Part shown: piece by piece, positions 1 to 7,986 of the stretch
Position numbering within the stretch: the stretch's first letter is position 1
Layout: every line of letters starts with the position of its first letter
NCBI GenBank assembly: GCA_902464565.1
Contig: CABQJV010000033.1
Coordinates: 1-22,309, forward strand
Direction of reading: 5' to 3'
DNA from: an uncultured Collinsella sp.
Lineage (GTDB): Bacteria > Actinomycetota > Coriobacteriia > Coriobacteriales > Coriobacteriaceae
DNA: 22,309 nucleotides
The notes under the pieces: model-generated
The model's database searches: none
Told to the model about the DNA's origin: nothing
The model's input: the letters and a program-made list of their open reading frames with translations, nothing else
Translations under genes and position numbers: made by a program

Positions 1-49
1 AGGCAGCGCGCCTTTTGCGTTGAGCTTCGTTGAGGTTCGAAGTAGTGGA

Positions 50-1393
50 CTAGTTCGCCATAACGCCTTCGGTCCAGGCCTCGACGTCCTCGACGCGCAG
101 GACGTTGGCGACCTCGGCCACGCAGTCGACGCTGGCAAGCTCGGCGGCGGCAGCCTGGACGTCCTTCTCGAGCGCGCGGTGCGTCAGGAAGATGACCGAG
201 CAGGCATCGCTGACGCCCGATTTGCCGTCCTCGACCTGGTTGATGAGCGAGATCGAGATGTTGTGCTTGGCAAAGATGTCGACCGTCTCGGACAGGGCGC
301 CTACGCGGTCGGCGACCTTCAGGCGCACATAGTACTTGGTCTGGAGCTCGTCCATGGGCTTAAAGGCGAGGTTGTGACCATAGGGCTCAATCTCGGGCAG
401 CGGAGCCACACCGCGGCTGATCTGCTCGGAGAGCGACAGGATATCGCCCACGACGGCGCTCGCGGTGGGGAAGGAGCCTGCGCCGGCACCGTAGAACATG
501 GTCTCACCCACGGCGTCGCCTACCACGTAGACAGCGTTCATGGCGCCGTTGACCTTGGCAAGCATGTGGTCGGCGGGGATCAGCGTGGGATGCACACGGA
601 CGTCGACGCCGGCGTCGGTGTTGCGGGCGATGCCGAGCAGCTTAATGGTGTAGCCGAGCTCACGGGCCTGGGCGATGTCCTCGGCACCGATGGTACGGAT
701 ACCCTGCTGGTACACATCGTCGGTGGTAACGCGGGTGCCAAAGCCGATGGAAGCGAGGATCGCCGTCTTGCTGGCGGCGTCGAAGCCGTCGACGTCGGCG
801 GACGGGTCGGCCTCGGCATAGCCCTTAGCCTGTGCGTCGGCGAGCACGTCGGCGTAATCGGCGCCCTCGGCGTCCATGCGCGACAGGATGTAGTTGGTGG
901 TGCCGTTAAGGATGCCGGCGATGGTCAGGATCTTGTTGCCCACCAGGTCGTGCTCGAGCGTGCTGACAATGGGGATGCCACCGCCGCAGCTGGCCTCGCA
1001 CTTAATCTGCACGCCGCACGCGCGCGCCTTCTCGGCGAGCGTCTCGACATGACGGCCCAGCAGGGCCTTGTTGGCAGAGACGACGTGCTTGCCGTTCTCG
1101 AAGGCGGTGGTGAAGATTTCGGTCGCGGGGTGCTCGCCGCCGATGAGCTCGACGACGATATCGACGGCGGGGTCGGTGACGACGTCGTGCCAGTCGCTCG
1201 TAAAGGCCTCGCGCTCAATACCGGCGGCTTCGGCCTGCTCCCAGGCAAGCGCGCAGGCGCGGGTCAGCTTAAGGTCGATGCCGTAGGCTGCCAGGTACTC
1301 ATCGTGGTGGCTCTTGATCAGACGGGCCACGCCGCCGCCGACGGTTCCCAGACCGATCAGACCGACGTTCACGGTGCGCAGGGGTTCGCTCAT
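50..1393 (-). CDS. hom: Homoserine dehydrogenase with C-terminal ACT domain
   Basis: This enzyme reduces aspartate semialdehyde to homoserine with NAD(P)H, the branch step to threonine and methionine in the cytoplasm. It has 447 residues, close to the usual bacterial Hom length of about 430. The N-terminal Rossmann motif GLGTVGG is at residues 14-20. The family catalytic block is seen as LNGTTNYILSRM followed by the signature ADPSADVDGFDAASK, which includes the conserved lysine. The last 90 or so residues, from about RLKVADRVGALSE, look like an ACT regulatory domain, so feedback control by threonine is likely but inferred. The ATG at 1393 is preceded on the minus strand by AAGGAG with 7-base spacing. 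It is transcribed divergently from the ABC importer. Its downstream neighbour lies outside the window, so operon membership with thrB or thrC cannot be judged. Confidence 0.96.
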   Translation of the reverse strand: MSEPLRTVNVGLIGLGTVGGGVARLIKSHHDEYLAAYGIDLKLTRACALAWEQAEAAGIEREAFTSDWHDVVTDPAVDIVVELIGGEHPATEIFTTAFENGKHVVSANKALLGRHVETLAEKARACGVQIKCEASCGGGIPIVSTLEHDLVGNKILTIAGILNGTTNYILSRMDAEGADYADVLADAQAKGYAEADPSADVDGFDAASKTAILASIGFGTRVTTDDVYQQGIRTIGAEDIAQARELGYTIKLLGIARNTDAGVDVRVHPTLIPADHMLAKVNGAMNAVYVVGDAVGETMFYGAGAGSFPTASAVVGDILSLSEQISRGVAPLPEIEPYGHNLAFKPMDELQTKYYVRLKVADRVGALSETVDIFAKHNISISLINQVEDGKSGVSDACSVIFLTHRALEKDVQAAAAELASVDCVAEVANVLRVEDVEAWTEGVMAN

Positions 1394-1643
1394 AGATAGC
1401 TCCTTCGTGCATCTTATGGATGGATTAACCGCTTAAAGGTTGAGTGCATTCTAGCGTGAACCGAGGGTGCGTGCTCGCCAGGCAACAGGAGTCGCACAAA
1501 ACGGCACCCCCGAAACGCTGCGGAAACATTGGAAACATGCTCGCTACAAACGAACTTCCGTAACAAACTGTCAACGTTTGCACCATAAGGTTTGCCCTGT
1601 ACCGCAAGACGGCCGCACCGCGGCCAGCGAAAAGGGGGACACC
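1394..1643. other. Divergent intergenic region, hom / first binding protein
   Basis: This 250-base divergent gap must hold promoters for both genes. On the minus strand TAGAAT (1453-1448) is a possible -10 for hom without a convincing -35. On the plus strand the 8-mer GGAAACAT occurs twice at 9-base spacing (1522-1529 and 1531-1538), and TGGAAACAT recurs upstream of the second binding protein (2872-2880). No riboswitch or T-box was recognised. Confidence 0.4.
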
Positions 1644-2810
1644 ATGTTTAGCATCAACAACGTACTTAACCGCAGGAGTTTCTTGGCTGGCGCCGCGGCG
1701 TTCGGTAGCACCGCGGCACTCGCTGGTTGCTCGTCGGGTGGCTCGGACGGCGGCTCCGCCGATGACGGTAAGACCTTCAAGATCGGTGTCATCGGCCCTC
1801 TGACCGGCGCCGCGGCAACCTATGGCGTTTCGGCCGAGAAGGGTGCCAAGCTCGCCGCCAAGGATTTCTCGACCAAGGACCTCAAACTCTCGCTTAAGTC
1901 CGAGGATGACGTCGCTGACGGCGAGAAGGCTATCAACGCCTTCAATACCCTGTGTGACTGGGGCATGCAGGCGCTCGTCGGTCCGGTCACCACCGGTGCT
2001 GCCGTCGCTGTCTCGGGCGAGATTGCCGACGACATGCTCATGGTCACGCCCTCGGCCTCGTCTCTCGATGTCACCAAGGATAAGACCACGGTCTTTCAGG
2101 TTTGCTTCACCGATCCCACCATGGGCGCCAGCGCCGCGAAGTTCTTGGCCGAGAAGTACGCAGATGCCAAGATCGCCCTGTTCTACAACTCCGGCGATAC
2201 GTATAGCTCGGGCGTTGCCGACGCCTTTGCCGAGCAGGCCAAGGCATCCAAACTAGATGTCGTCTCTACTGTGACGTTTAAGGACGATTCCTCTTCGAGT
2301 TTCACCACGCAGCTCACCAAGGCCAAGGAGGCCGGCGCCACACTCATCTTTGCCCCGATCTACTACACGCCGGCGTCCGTTCTGCTCAAGAACGCCAAGG
2401 ATATGGGCTACGACATGACGCTCATGGGTACCGACGGCATGGACGGCCTGCTCTCTGTGGAAGGCTTCGATACCTCTCTTGCCGAGGGCGTACTGCTCAT
2501 GACCCCGTTTTCCGCCGATGATGAGAAGAATGCCGACTTTGTCAAGGCCTATAAGGATGCCTACGGCGAGACGCCTAACCAGTTTGCCGCCGACGCCTAT
2601 GACTGCGTCCACGCGATTGTCGAGGTTATCGATAAGGCGGGCATCGACCTTACGGCCGACGGCGCTGACATTGCCGGCGACCTTGCCAAGGCCATGCGCA
2701 AGATCAAAATCGAGGGCCTGACGGGCGAGCTCACCTGGAACGACGAAGGCCAAGTCGAGAAGCCCGCTACGGCCTATGTGATTCATGACGGCAAGTACAT
2801 CGCCGCCTAA
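1644..2810 (+). CDS. ABC transporter substrate-binding lipoprotein, branched-chain amino-acid family (copy 1)
   Basis: A LivJ/LivK-type periplasmic-binding-protein-fold receptor that would capture substrate outside the membrane and pass it to the LivHMGF complex encoded downstream. The ATG at 1644 was chosen over upstream in-frame starts because it has GGGGG at 1634-1638 and begins a complete signal peptide. That signal has twin arginines at residues 10-11 (NRRSFLAG), a hydrophobic core, and the lipobox LAGC with the lipidated cysteine at residue 29, so it is probably a Tat-exported lipoprotein. A Ser/Gly-rich linker follows, then the family opening KIGVIGPLTGAAATYG. Mature length (about 360 residues) is normal. 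The protein is strikingly similar to the next gene, which indicates tandem duplication. Branched-chain amino acids are the family default substrate, but amides, short peptides or other amino acids remain possible. Confidence 0.9.
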   Translation: MFSINNVLNRRSFLAGAAAFGSTAALAGCSSGGSDGGSADDGKTFKIGVIGPLTGAAATYGVSAEKGAKLAAKDFSTKDLKLSLKSEDDVADGEKAINAFNTLCDWGMQALVGPVTTGAAVAVSGEIADDMLMVTPSASSLDVTKDKTTVFQVCFTDPTMGASAAKFLAEKYADAKIALFYNSGDTYSSGVADAFAEQAKASKLDVVSTVTFKDDSSSSFTTQLTKAKEAGATLIFAPIYYTPASVLLKNAKDMGYDMTLMGTDGMDGLLSVEGFDTSLAEGVLLMTPFSADDEKNADFVKAYKDAYGETPNQFAADAYDCVHAIVEVIDKAGIDLTADGADIAGDLAKAMRKIKIEGLTGELTWNDEGQVEKPATAYVIHDGKYIAA

Positions 2811-3081
2811 GTGCGCATAAAGCACGACCGGTGAGGCTGTTTTATTCAGGGTAGGGACGCCTGTAACAGAATGGAAACATTACTTTTACATAATAAAGTG
2901 GCATTACTGCATAAAGTAATAGAAATACGCATAAATATGGATAAATGAACAAATCCAAAGAAAAGTTGAAATAATCGCCACTTTCCTTAACTAAAGCGTC
3001 TAGTATTTTGCGAACGCCGAACACGGCGAAGGATGGCCTGTCGGGTAACCGAAACCCGACGAGATTTGAGAGGAGAGCCGC
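2811..3081. promoter_or_regulatory. AT-rich intergenic region with paired inverted repeats upstream of second binding protein
   Basis: From about 2870 to 2990 this gap is strongly AT-rich compared with its surroundings. It contains the perfect inverted repeat ATTACT (2903-2908) / AGTAAT (2915-2920). Just upstream is a related half-site pair, ACTTT (2882-2886) / AAAGT (2895-2899). TTGAAA at 2966-2971 is a possible -35, with no good -10 at the right distance; TAGTAT at 3001-3006 is a possible -10 without a good -35. The region probably gives the second binding protein its own regulated promoter. No terminator with a U-tract is seen after the first gene, only a weak GTGC/GCAC hairpin just after the stop. 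Confidence 0.4.
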
Positions 3082-4269
3082 ATGTCGAGCCTCACCGGTA
3101 AGTCATTGAACCCTGTTATGAATCGCAGGAGCGTTATCGCGAGCGCAGCAGGTCTGGGGGCGATGTCCATTCTAGCTGGCTGCTCCTCCAACGGCGGCGA
3201 CAGCGGTTCCGCTTCGAGCGACGCTTCGTTTAAGATCGGCACCATCGGCCCGCTGACCGGCGCCAACGCGTCCTACGGCAAGTCCGTTACCCAGGGTGTC
3301 GAGCTTGGCTGCAAGGATTTCTCGACCAAGGAGCTGCCGCTTGCCAGCAAGGCCGAGGATGATCAGGCCGATGGCGAGAAGGCCGTCAACGCCTTCAACA
3401 CCCTGCTCGACTGGGGCATGCAGGCCCTCGTCGGTCCGACCACCACGGGTGCGTCGGTCGCCGTTGCCGCCGAGTGCGGAAACGACCCCGAGACGTTCAT
3501 GATCACCCCGTCCGCGTCCTCCGAGGACGTTACCAAGGGCAAGGATTGTGTCTTCCAGGTTTGCTTCACCGATCCCAACCAGGGTGTTAATGCTGCCAAG
3601 TTTTTGGCAGAGAAGTACGCGGATGAGAAGTTCTTTGTCTTCTATAACGCCGCAGATGCCTACAGCTCGGGTATTGCTGATGCCTTCAAGGCACAGGCTG
3701 TCGAGTCTAAGCTTGAGATTGTCGCCGAGAAGACCTTTAAGGATGACTCCGCAACGAGCTTTACCAATCAGCTGACCAATGCCAAAGAGGCCGGCGCCAC
3801 CATGATCTTTGCGCCGATCTACTACACGCCGGCGTCCGTCCTGCTCAAGAACGCCAAGGACATGGGCTACGACGTCAAGATGATGGGCTGCGACGGCATG
3901 GACGGCATCCTGGGCGTTGAGGGCTTCGACACCTCTCTTGCCGAGGGTCTGCTGCTCATGACCCCGTTCTCCGCCGACGACGAGAAGAACGCCGACTTCG
4001 TCAACGCCTACAAGGATAAGTACGGCGATACCCCCGACCAGTTTGCCGCCGACGCCTACGACGGCGTGCACGCGGTGGCCGAGGCCCTCAAGGAGGCCGG
4101 TCTTGGTGTCGACGCCGATCCGACCGAGGTCGCCGAGAAGCTGTCCAAGGCTATGCTCAAGATTACCGTTGACGGTCTGACCGGCAAGCTCACCTGGAAC
4201 GATAAGGGCCAGGTCCAGAAGGAGCCCACGGCGTACGTCATCACCGACGGCAAGTACGTACAGGCCTAA
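3082..4269 (+). CDS. ABC transporter substrate-binding lipoprotein, branched-chain amino-acid family (copy 2)
   Basis: A 395-residue paralogue of the preceding gene with the same fold and presumed role as the extracytoplasmic receptor of the LivHMGF importer. AGGAGAG lies just upstream of the ATG at 3082; an alternative ATG at 3118 (MNRRSV) would still leave a working signal. The signal has twin arginines at residues 15-16 and the lipobox LAGC with cysteine 34, so it is a lipoprotein. The mature part opens with KIGTIGPLTGANASYG. Long blocks match copy 1 almost exactly, for example APIYYTPASVLLKNAKDMGY and LLMTPFSADDEKNADFV, also at the DNA level. Divergence is concentrated in surface-type and C-terminal segments, so different substrate preferences are possible. 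It is separated from livH by two hairpins. Confidence 0.9.
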   Translation: MSSLTGKSLNPVMNRRSVIASAAGLGAMSILAGCSSNGGDSGSASSDASFKIGTIGPLTGANASYGKSVTQGVELGCKDFSTKELPLASKAEDDQADGEKAVNAFNTLLDWGMQALVGPTTTGASVAVAAECGNDPETFMITPSASSEDVTKGKDCVFQVCFTDPNQGVNAAKFLAEKYADEKFFVFYNAADAYSSGIADAFKAQAVESKLEIVAEKTFKDDSATSFTNQLTNAKEAGATMIFAPIYYTPASVLLKNAKDMGYDVKMMGCDGMDGILGVEGFDTSLAEGLLLMTPFSADDEKNADFVNAYKDKYGDTPDQFAADAYDGVHAVAEALKEAGLGVDADPTEVAEKLSKAMLKITVDGLTGKLTWNDKGQVQKEPTAYVITDGKYVQA

Positions 4270-4300
4270 CTGGCCGCCTTACATAGAGCGGTTTTGATCC

Positions 4301-4332
4301 CAAGCAGGGGAGGTTTTGGCCTTCCCTGCTTG
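4301..4332 (+). terminator. Strong hairpin after second binding protein
   Basis: CAAGCAGGG (4301-4309) pairs with CCCTGCTTG (4324-4332), extended inward by GAGG / CCTT with one wobble pair around a TTTTGG loop, giving a 13-pair stem. No U-tract follows, so it may be a transcript-stabilising or pausing structure at the end of the binding-protein message rather than a full terminator. Confidence 0.5.
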
Positions 4333-4342
4333 CTTGGTATCT

Positions 4343-4366
4343 AGGGACGATGTAACGTCCCTGTTT
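4343..4366 (+). terminator. Probable attenuator/terminator upstream of livH
   Basis: AGGGACG (4343-4349) pairs with CGTCCCT (4356-4362) around a 6-base loop, followed by a short GTTT. The stem is GC-rich but the U-tract is weak, so partial termination is expected. That fits a lower need for permease and ATPase than for binding protein. Confidence 0.45.
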
Positions 4367-4408
4367 CATACATCAACTGGAAACCTATTCGAAAGGGGGA
4401 TGTGGAAC

Positions 4409-5290
4409 ATGACGGTCTTTATCCAATACTTGGTCAACGGCCTGTCCATGGGCAGCGTCTACGCCATCATCGCGTTGGGCTACACCATGGTCTACGGTAT
4501 CGCCAAAATGCTCAACTTCGCTCACGGCGACGTCATCATGGTCGGTGCCTATGTCTCGTTCTGTGCCACGTCGTATCTCGGCCTCCCGGGCTGGGCATCT
4601 GTAATTCTCTCTTGTGTGGCCTGTACCGTTCTCGGTGTTCTCATCGAGGGTCTGGCATACAAGCCGCTGCGCCAGGCGGGCCCGCTGGCCGTTCTGATCA
4701 CGGCTATCGGCGTGTCCTACTTCCTGCAGAACGCCGCGCAGCTTCTGTGGGGCGCCACGCCCAAGAACTTCACTTCGCTCGTCACCTTCCAGGTGCCGGA
4801 GTTCTTGGCCAAGTTCAACGTAAGCGCCGTCTCGCTCGTCACCATCGTCGCCTGCCTGGTTATCATGGCCGGCCTGATGTTCTTTACAGGTAAGACCAAG
4901 ATGGGCAAAGCCATGCGCGCCGTGTCCGAGGACAAGGCCGCCGCTCAGCTCATGGGCATCAACGTCAACCGCACCATCTCGATGACGTTTGCCATCGGCT
5001 CTGCCCTTGCCGCCATCGCCGGCGTGCTGCTGTGCTCCTACTCGCCGGTGCTGCAGCCCACGACGGGTGCCATGCCTGGCATCAAGGCCTTCGACGCCGC
5101 CGTCTTCGGTGGCATCGGCTCCATCCCCGGCGCCTTTGTCGGTGGCATTCTCATCGGCATCATCGAGGCGATGGCGCAGGCCTACATTTCCACGAGCCTT
5201 GCCAACTCCATCGTCTTTGGTGTTTTGATCATCGTCCTGCTCGTCAAGCCTGCCGGCCTCTTGGGCAAGTACGTCCCCGAGAAGGTGTAG
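4409..5290 (+). CDS. livH: Branched-chain amino-acid ABC transporter permease LivH
   Basis: Inner-membrane permease, one of the two channel halves of the importer. The protein has about 293 residues (E. coli LivH has 308). It opens with FIQYLVNGLSMGSVYAIIAL, typical of LivH, then MVYGIAKMLNFAHGDVIM, the conserved first cytoplasmic loop. Around eight hydrophobic segments follow, with the family loop GKAMRAVSEDKAAAQLMGI that contacts the ATPases. The ATG at 4409 is preferred because AAAGGGGG (4392-4399) lies 9 bases upstream, whereas the ATG at 4400 abuts it. The longer frame back to 4316 would run through the hairpins. The stop at 5290 is immediately followed by the livM start, so the two are translationally coupled. 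Confidence 0.94.
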   Translation: MTVFIQYLVNGLSMGSVYAIIALGYTMVYGIAKMLNFAHGDVIMVGAYVSFCATSYLGLPGWASVILSCVACTVLGVLIEGLAYKPLRQAGPLAVLITAIGVSYFLQNAAQLLWGATPKNFTSLVTFQVPEFLAKFNVSAVSLVTIVACLVIMAGLMFFTGKTKMGKAMRAVSEDKAAAQLMGINVNRTISMTFAIGSALAAIAGVLLCSYSPVLQPTTGAMPGIKAFDAAVFGGIGSIPGAFVGGILIGIIEAMAQAYISTSLANSIVFGVLIIVLLVKPAGLLGKYVPEKV

Positions 5291-6379
5291 GTGAGCGGTA
5301 TGAAGTTTCTTAAAGACAAGCAGACGCGTCACGACTTTGTCACGTACGCCATGTGCCTTGTGGCGTTCGCCATCGTGTTCTTTATGCAGTCTAACCACAT
5401 GATTCCGCGCATGATCGCCGGTCAGCTGGTTCCCATCACGGCCTATATCGTCATGGCCATCTCCCTTAACCTCGTCGTCGGCATCGCGGGCGACTTGTCG
5501 CTGGGCCACGCGGGCTTTATGAGCGTCGGCGCCTATACGGGCATCGTCACCGCCGTCGCGCTGGAGAGCGCCGTTCCGTCCGACCCGATGCGCCTGATCA
5601 TCAGCATCGTGGTCGGCGCTATCGCCGCTGCCATCTTGGGCTTCTTGATTGGTATCCCGGTCCTGCGCCTGAGCGGCGACTATCTGGCTATCGTGACCCT
5701 GGCTTTTGGCGAGATCATCAAAGAGATCGTCACCTGCCTCATTGTGGGCGTCGACTCTCGCGGCCTGCACGTGATCTTTAACATCACGGGCAACTCTACG
5801 ATCGACGACCTGCACCTGCTCGAGGACGGTACCGCCATCATCAAGGGCGCCCAGGGCGCCTCGGGCGTGTCGACGTACTCGACCTTCCTCGCCGGTGCCA
5901 TCCTGGTCATGGTCGCACTCGTGATCGTGCTCAACCTGGTTCGCAGCCGTACCGGCCGTGCCATTATGGCCGTGCGCGATAACAAGATTGCAGCCGAGTC
6001 CGTAGGCATCTCCGTCACCGAGTACCGCATGATCGCCTTCGTGGTTTCCGCTGCCCTCGCCGGTGCTGCCGGAGCCCTCTTCGGCGGTAACTTCTCGCAG
6101 CTCTCCGCCACCAAGTTCGACTTCAACACGTCCATCCTCATTCTGGTGTTCGTGGTCCTGGGCGGTCTGGGCAATATGCGCGGCTCCGTCATCGCGGCGG
6201 CGCTGCTCACGGTGCTTCCCGAGCTGCTCCGTCAGTTCTCGGACTACCGCATGCTCATCTACGCCATCGTGCTGATCCTGGTCATGATTTTTACCAACAA
6301 CCCGCAGCTCAAGGCGTTCTTCGGTCGCGTCAAGGACCGCTTTGCTTCCAAGAAGGAGGTGGCAGCCGATGCCCAGTAA
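5291..6379 (+). CDS. livM: Branched-chain amino-acid ABC transporter permease LivM
   Basis: Second permease subunit, 362 residues with about ten hydrophobic segments. Recognisable family blocks are SLNLVVGIAGDLSLGHAGFM near residue 60 and the ATPase-contact loop GRAIMAVRDNKIAAESVGIS near residue 225. The region IVLGGLGNMRGS-like (written in the sequence as VVLGGLGNMRGSV) precedes the last helices. The GTG at 5291 directly follows the livH stop and has AGAAGG upstream at 5-base spacing; the ATG at 5300, preceded by AGGTGA, is an alternative that removes three residues. The 3' end overlaps livG by 11 bases, which shows tight coupling. Confidence 0.94.
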   Translation: MSGMKFLKDKQTRHDFVTYAMCLVAFAIVFFMQSNHMIPRMIAGQLVPITAYIVMAISLNLVVGIAGDLSLGHAGFMSVGAYTGIVTAVALESAVPSDPMRLIISIVVGAIAAAILGFLIGIPVLRLSGDYLAIVTLAFGEIIKEIVTCLIVGVDSRGLHVIFNITGNSTIDDLHLLEDGTAIIKGAQGASGVSTYSTFLAGAILVMVALVIVLNLVRSRTGRAIMAVRDNKIAAESVGISVTEYRMIAFVVSAALAGAAGALFGGNFSQLSATKFDFNTSILILVFVVLGGLGNMRGSVIAAALLTVLPELLRQFSDYRMLIYAIVLILVMIFTNNPQLKAFFGRVKDRFASKKEVAADAQ

Positions 6380-7229
6380 ATTTGAGTTCAAGAAGGGCAA
6401 GATGGTCCCGTATCCTTCTGGCGCCATCGTTCCCGACCGCGACCTGGGCGAGCGCCCTGCACTCGAGTGCATCCACCTGGGCATTGAGTTCGGTGGCCTT
6501 AAGGCAGTCGACGACTTTAGCCTAACCATCGGCAAGACCGAGATCGCCGGTCTCATCGGCCCCAATGGTGCTGGTAAGACCACGGTCTTCAACCTGCTCA
6601 CCAAGGTGTATCAGCCCACGCACGGCACCATCCTGCTCGACGGCGAGGACACTTCGGGCAAGACCGTCTACCAGGTCAACCGCATGGGTATTGCCCGTAC
6701 CTTCCAGAACATTCGCCTGTTCAACACCATGACGGTGGAGGATAACGTTAAGGTCGGCCTGCACAACCAGGAGCGCTATTCCGGTTTTGAGGGCGTGCTG
6801 CGCCTGCCGACGTATTGGAAGCACGAGAAGGCCGCGCACGAGCGCGCCATGGAGCTGCTGTCCATCTTTGATATGGAGCATCTGGCAAACGAGCAGGCCG
6901 GATCGCTGCCTTACGGCGCTCAGCGTCGTCTGGAGATCGTCCGTGCGCTTGCCACCAGCCCTAAGCTGCTGCTGCTCGACGAGCCTGCCGCCGGCATGAA
7001 CCCGTCCGAGACCGCGGAACTCATGGAGAACATCGTTAAGATTCGCGACACCTTCGGCATTGCCATCATGCTTATCGAGCATGATATGTCGCTCGTTATG
7101 AACATCTGTGAGGGCATCTGCGTGCTTAACTTTGGTAAGGTCATCGCCAAGGGCACGGCCGAGGAAATCCAGAACAACGACGCTGTTATCGAGGCATATC
7201 TGGGCAAGCAGGATAAGGGGGAGAACTAA
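6369..7229 (+). CDS. livG: Branched-chain amino-acid ABC transporter ATP-binding protein LivG
   Basis: Cytoplasmic ATPase that powers the LivHM channel together with LivF. It has 286 residues from the ATG at 6369, which has AAGGAGGTGG at 6353-6362. Walker A GPNGAGKTT is at residues 64-72, the LivG-type signature LPYGAQRRLEI at 180-190, and Walker B LLLLDEPAAG with D204-E205, followed by the switch histidine in LIEHDMSLV. The N-terminal tail of about 35 residues before the ABC fold (KFEFKKGKMVPYPSGAI...) is longer than in E. coli LivG and charged; its role is unknown. The start lies inside livM and the stop is directly followed by the livF ATG. Confidence 0.95.
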   Translation: MPSKFEFKKGKMVPYPSGAIVPDRDLGERPALECIHLGIEFGGLKAVDDFSLTIGKTEIAGLIGPNGAGKTTVFNLLTKVYQPTHGTILLDGEDTSGKTVYQVNRMGIARTFQNIRLFNTMTVEDNVKVGLHNQERYSGFEGVLRLPTYWKHEKAAHERAMELLSIFDMEHLANEQAGSLPYGAQRRLEIVRALATSPKLLLLDEPAAGMNPSETAELMENIVKIRDTFGIAIMLIEHDMSLVMNICEGICVLNFGKVIAKGTAEEIQNNDAVIEAYLGKQDKGEN

Positions 7230-7943
7230 ATGGCAGAGCCGATGCTTTCCGTCTACAACATCAACGTCTGGTACGGCGCCATCCACGCCATCAAGGACAT
7301 CTCCTTTAACGTCAACGAGGGTGAGATCGTGGCCTTGATCGGTGCCAACGGCGCCGGTAAGTCCACGACGCTTAAAACCGTTTCGGGCCTGCTGCGTTCC
7401 AAGACCGGTTCCATCAAGTTTATGGGCGAGGACATTACCCATACGCCTGCCGACAAGCTGGTGGGCAAGGGCCTGGCTCAGGTCCCCGAGGGCCGTCGCG
7501 CCTTTTTGCAGATGACGGTCGAGGAGAACCTGGAGATGGGCGCCTACACGCAGCCCAAGTCCACGGTTGCTCCGGGCCTCGAGCGCGTCTACGAGCAGTT
7601 CCCGCGCCTGAAGGAACGCCGTCGCCAGGTCGCCGGCACCCTTTCGGGCGGTGAGCAGCAGATGCTCGTTATGGGGCGCGCCCTTATGAGTAACCCCAAG
7701 CTGCTCATGCTCGACGAGCCTTCCATGGGCCTGGCGCCGATTCTGATTGAGCAGATCTTCCAGATTGTCGAGGACCTGCACAAGGCCGGCACCACGGTGC
7801 TTCTGGTCGAGCAGAACGCGCAGATGGCTCTTTCCATCGCCACACGCGGCTACGTGCTCGAGACCGGCAAGATCACCATGACCGGCACCGGCCAAGAGCT
7901 CCTGCACGACGACAACGTCCGCAAAGCATATCTGGGTGGCTAG
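7230..7943 (+). CDS. livF: Branched-chain amino-acid ABC transporter ATP-binding protein LivF
   Basis: Second ATPase of the importer; its 237 residues match the family length exactly. Walker A GANGAGKST is at residues 38-46, the signature LSGGEQQML at 138-146, and Walker B LLMLDEPSMGLAP with D162-E163, followed by VLLVEQNAQMAL. The segment VPEGRRAFLQMTVEENLEMG is highly characteristic of LivF. The ATG directly follows the livG stop, with GGGGGA a few bases upstream. This is the last gene of the importer operon; a large hairpin complex follows. Confidence 0.96.
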   Translation: MAEPMLSVYNINVWYGAIHAIKDISFNVNEGEIVALIGANGAGKSTTLKTVSGLLRSKTGSIKFMGEDITHTPADKLVGKGLAQVPEGRRAFLQMTVEENLEMGAYTQPKSTVAPGLERVYEQFPRLKERRRQVAGTLSGGEQQMLVMGRALMSNPKLLMLDEPSMGLAPILIEQIFQIVEDLHKAGTTVLLVEQNAQMALSIATRGYVLETGKITMTGTGQELLHDDNVRKAYLGG

Positions 7944-7949
7944 GAGGTT

Positions 7950-7971
7950 CCGCCGTTCTACCGAACGGCGG
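7950..7971. other. Perfect 9-bp inverted repeat just after livF
   Basis: CCGCCGTTC (7950-7958) and GAACGGCGG (7963-7971) flank the loop TACC. No U-tract follows. It may protect the 3' end of the liv message or act with the larger hairpin downstream. Confidence 0.5.
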
Positions 7972-7986
7972 ACCAGTCGACGCTGC

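Noticed and set aside
20..1399. 459-residue plus-strand ORF opposite hom
   Set aside because: It mirrors hom exactly, is rich in Gly/Asp/Val/His from antisense reading of biased codons, and has no ribosome site or recognisable domain.
1467..1643. 59-residue N-terminal extension of the first binding protein
   Set aside because: It would place the Tat/lipobox signal in the middle of the protein, and the ATG at 1644 has its own ribosome site.
4316..4408. N-terminal extension of LivH
   Set aside because: It runs through the hairpin region after the binding-protein gene and lacks homology; the ATG at 4409 has a well-spaced ribosome site.
4385..6604. 739-residue minus-strand ORF across livH, livM and the start of livG
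   Set aside because: A long open antisense frame caused by GC-rich codon bias. The composition (Asp, His, Gln, Gly-rich) is not protein-like and three clear genes lie opposite.
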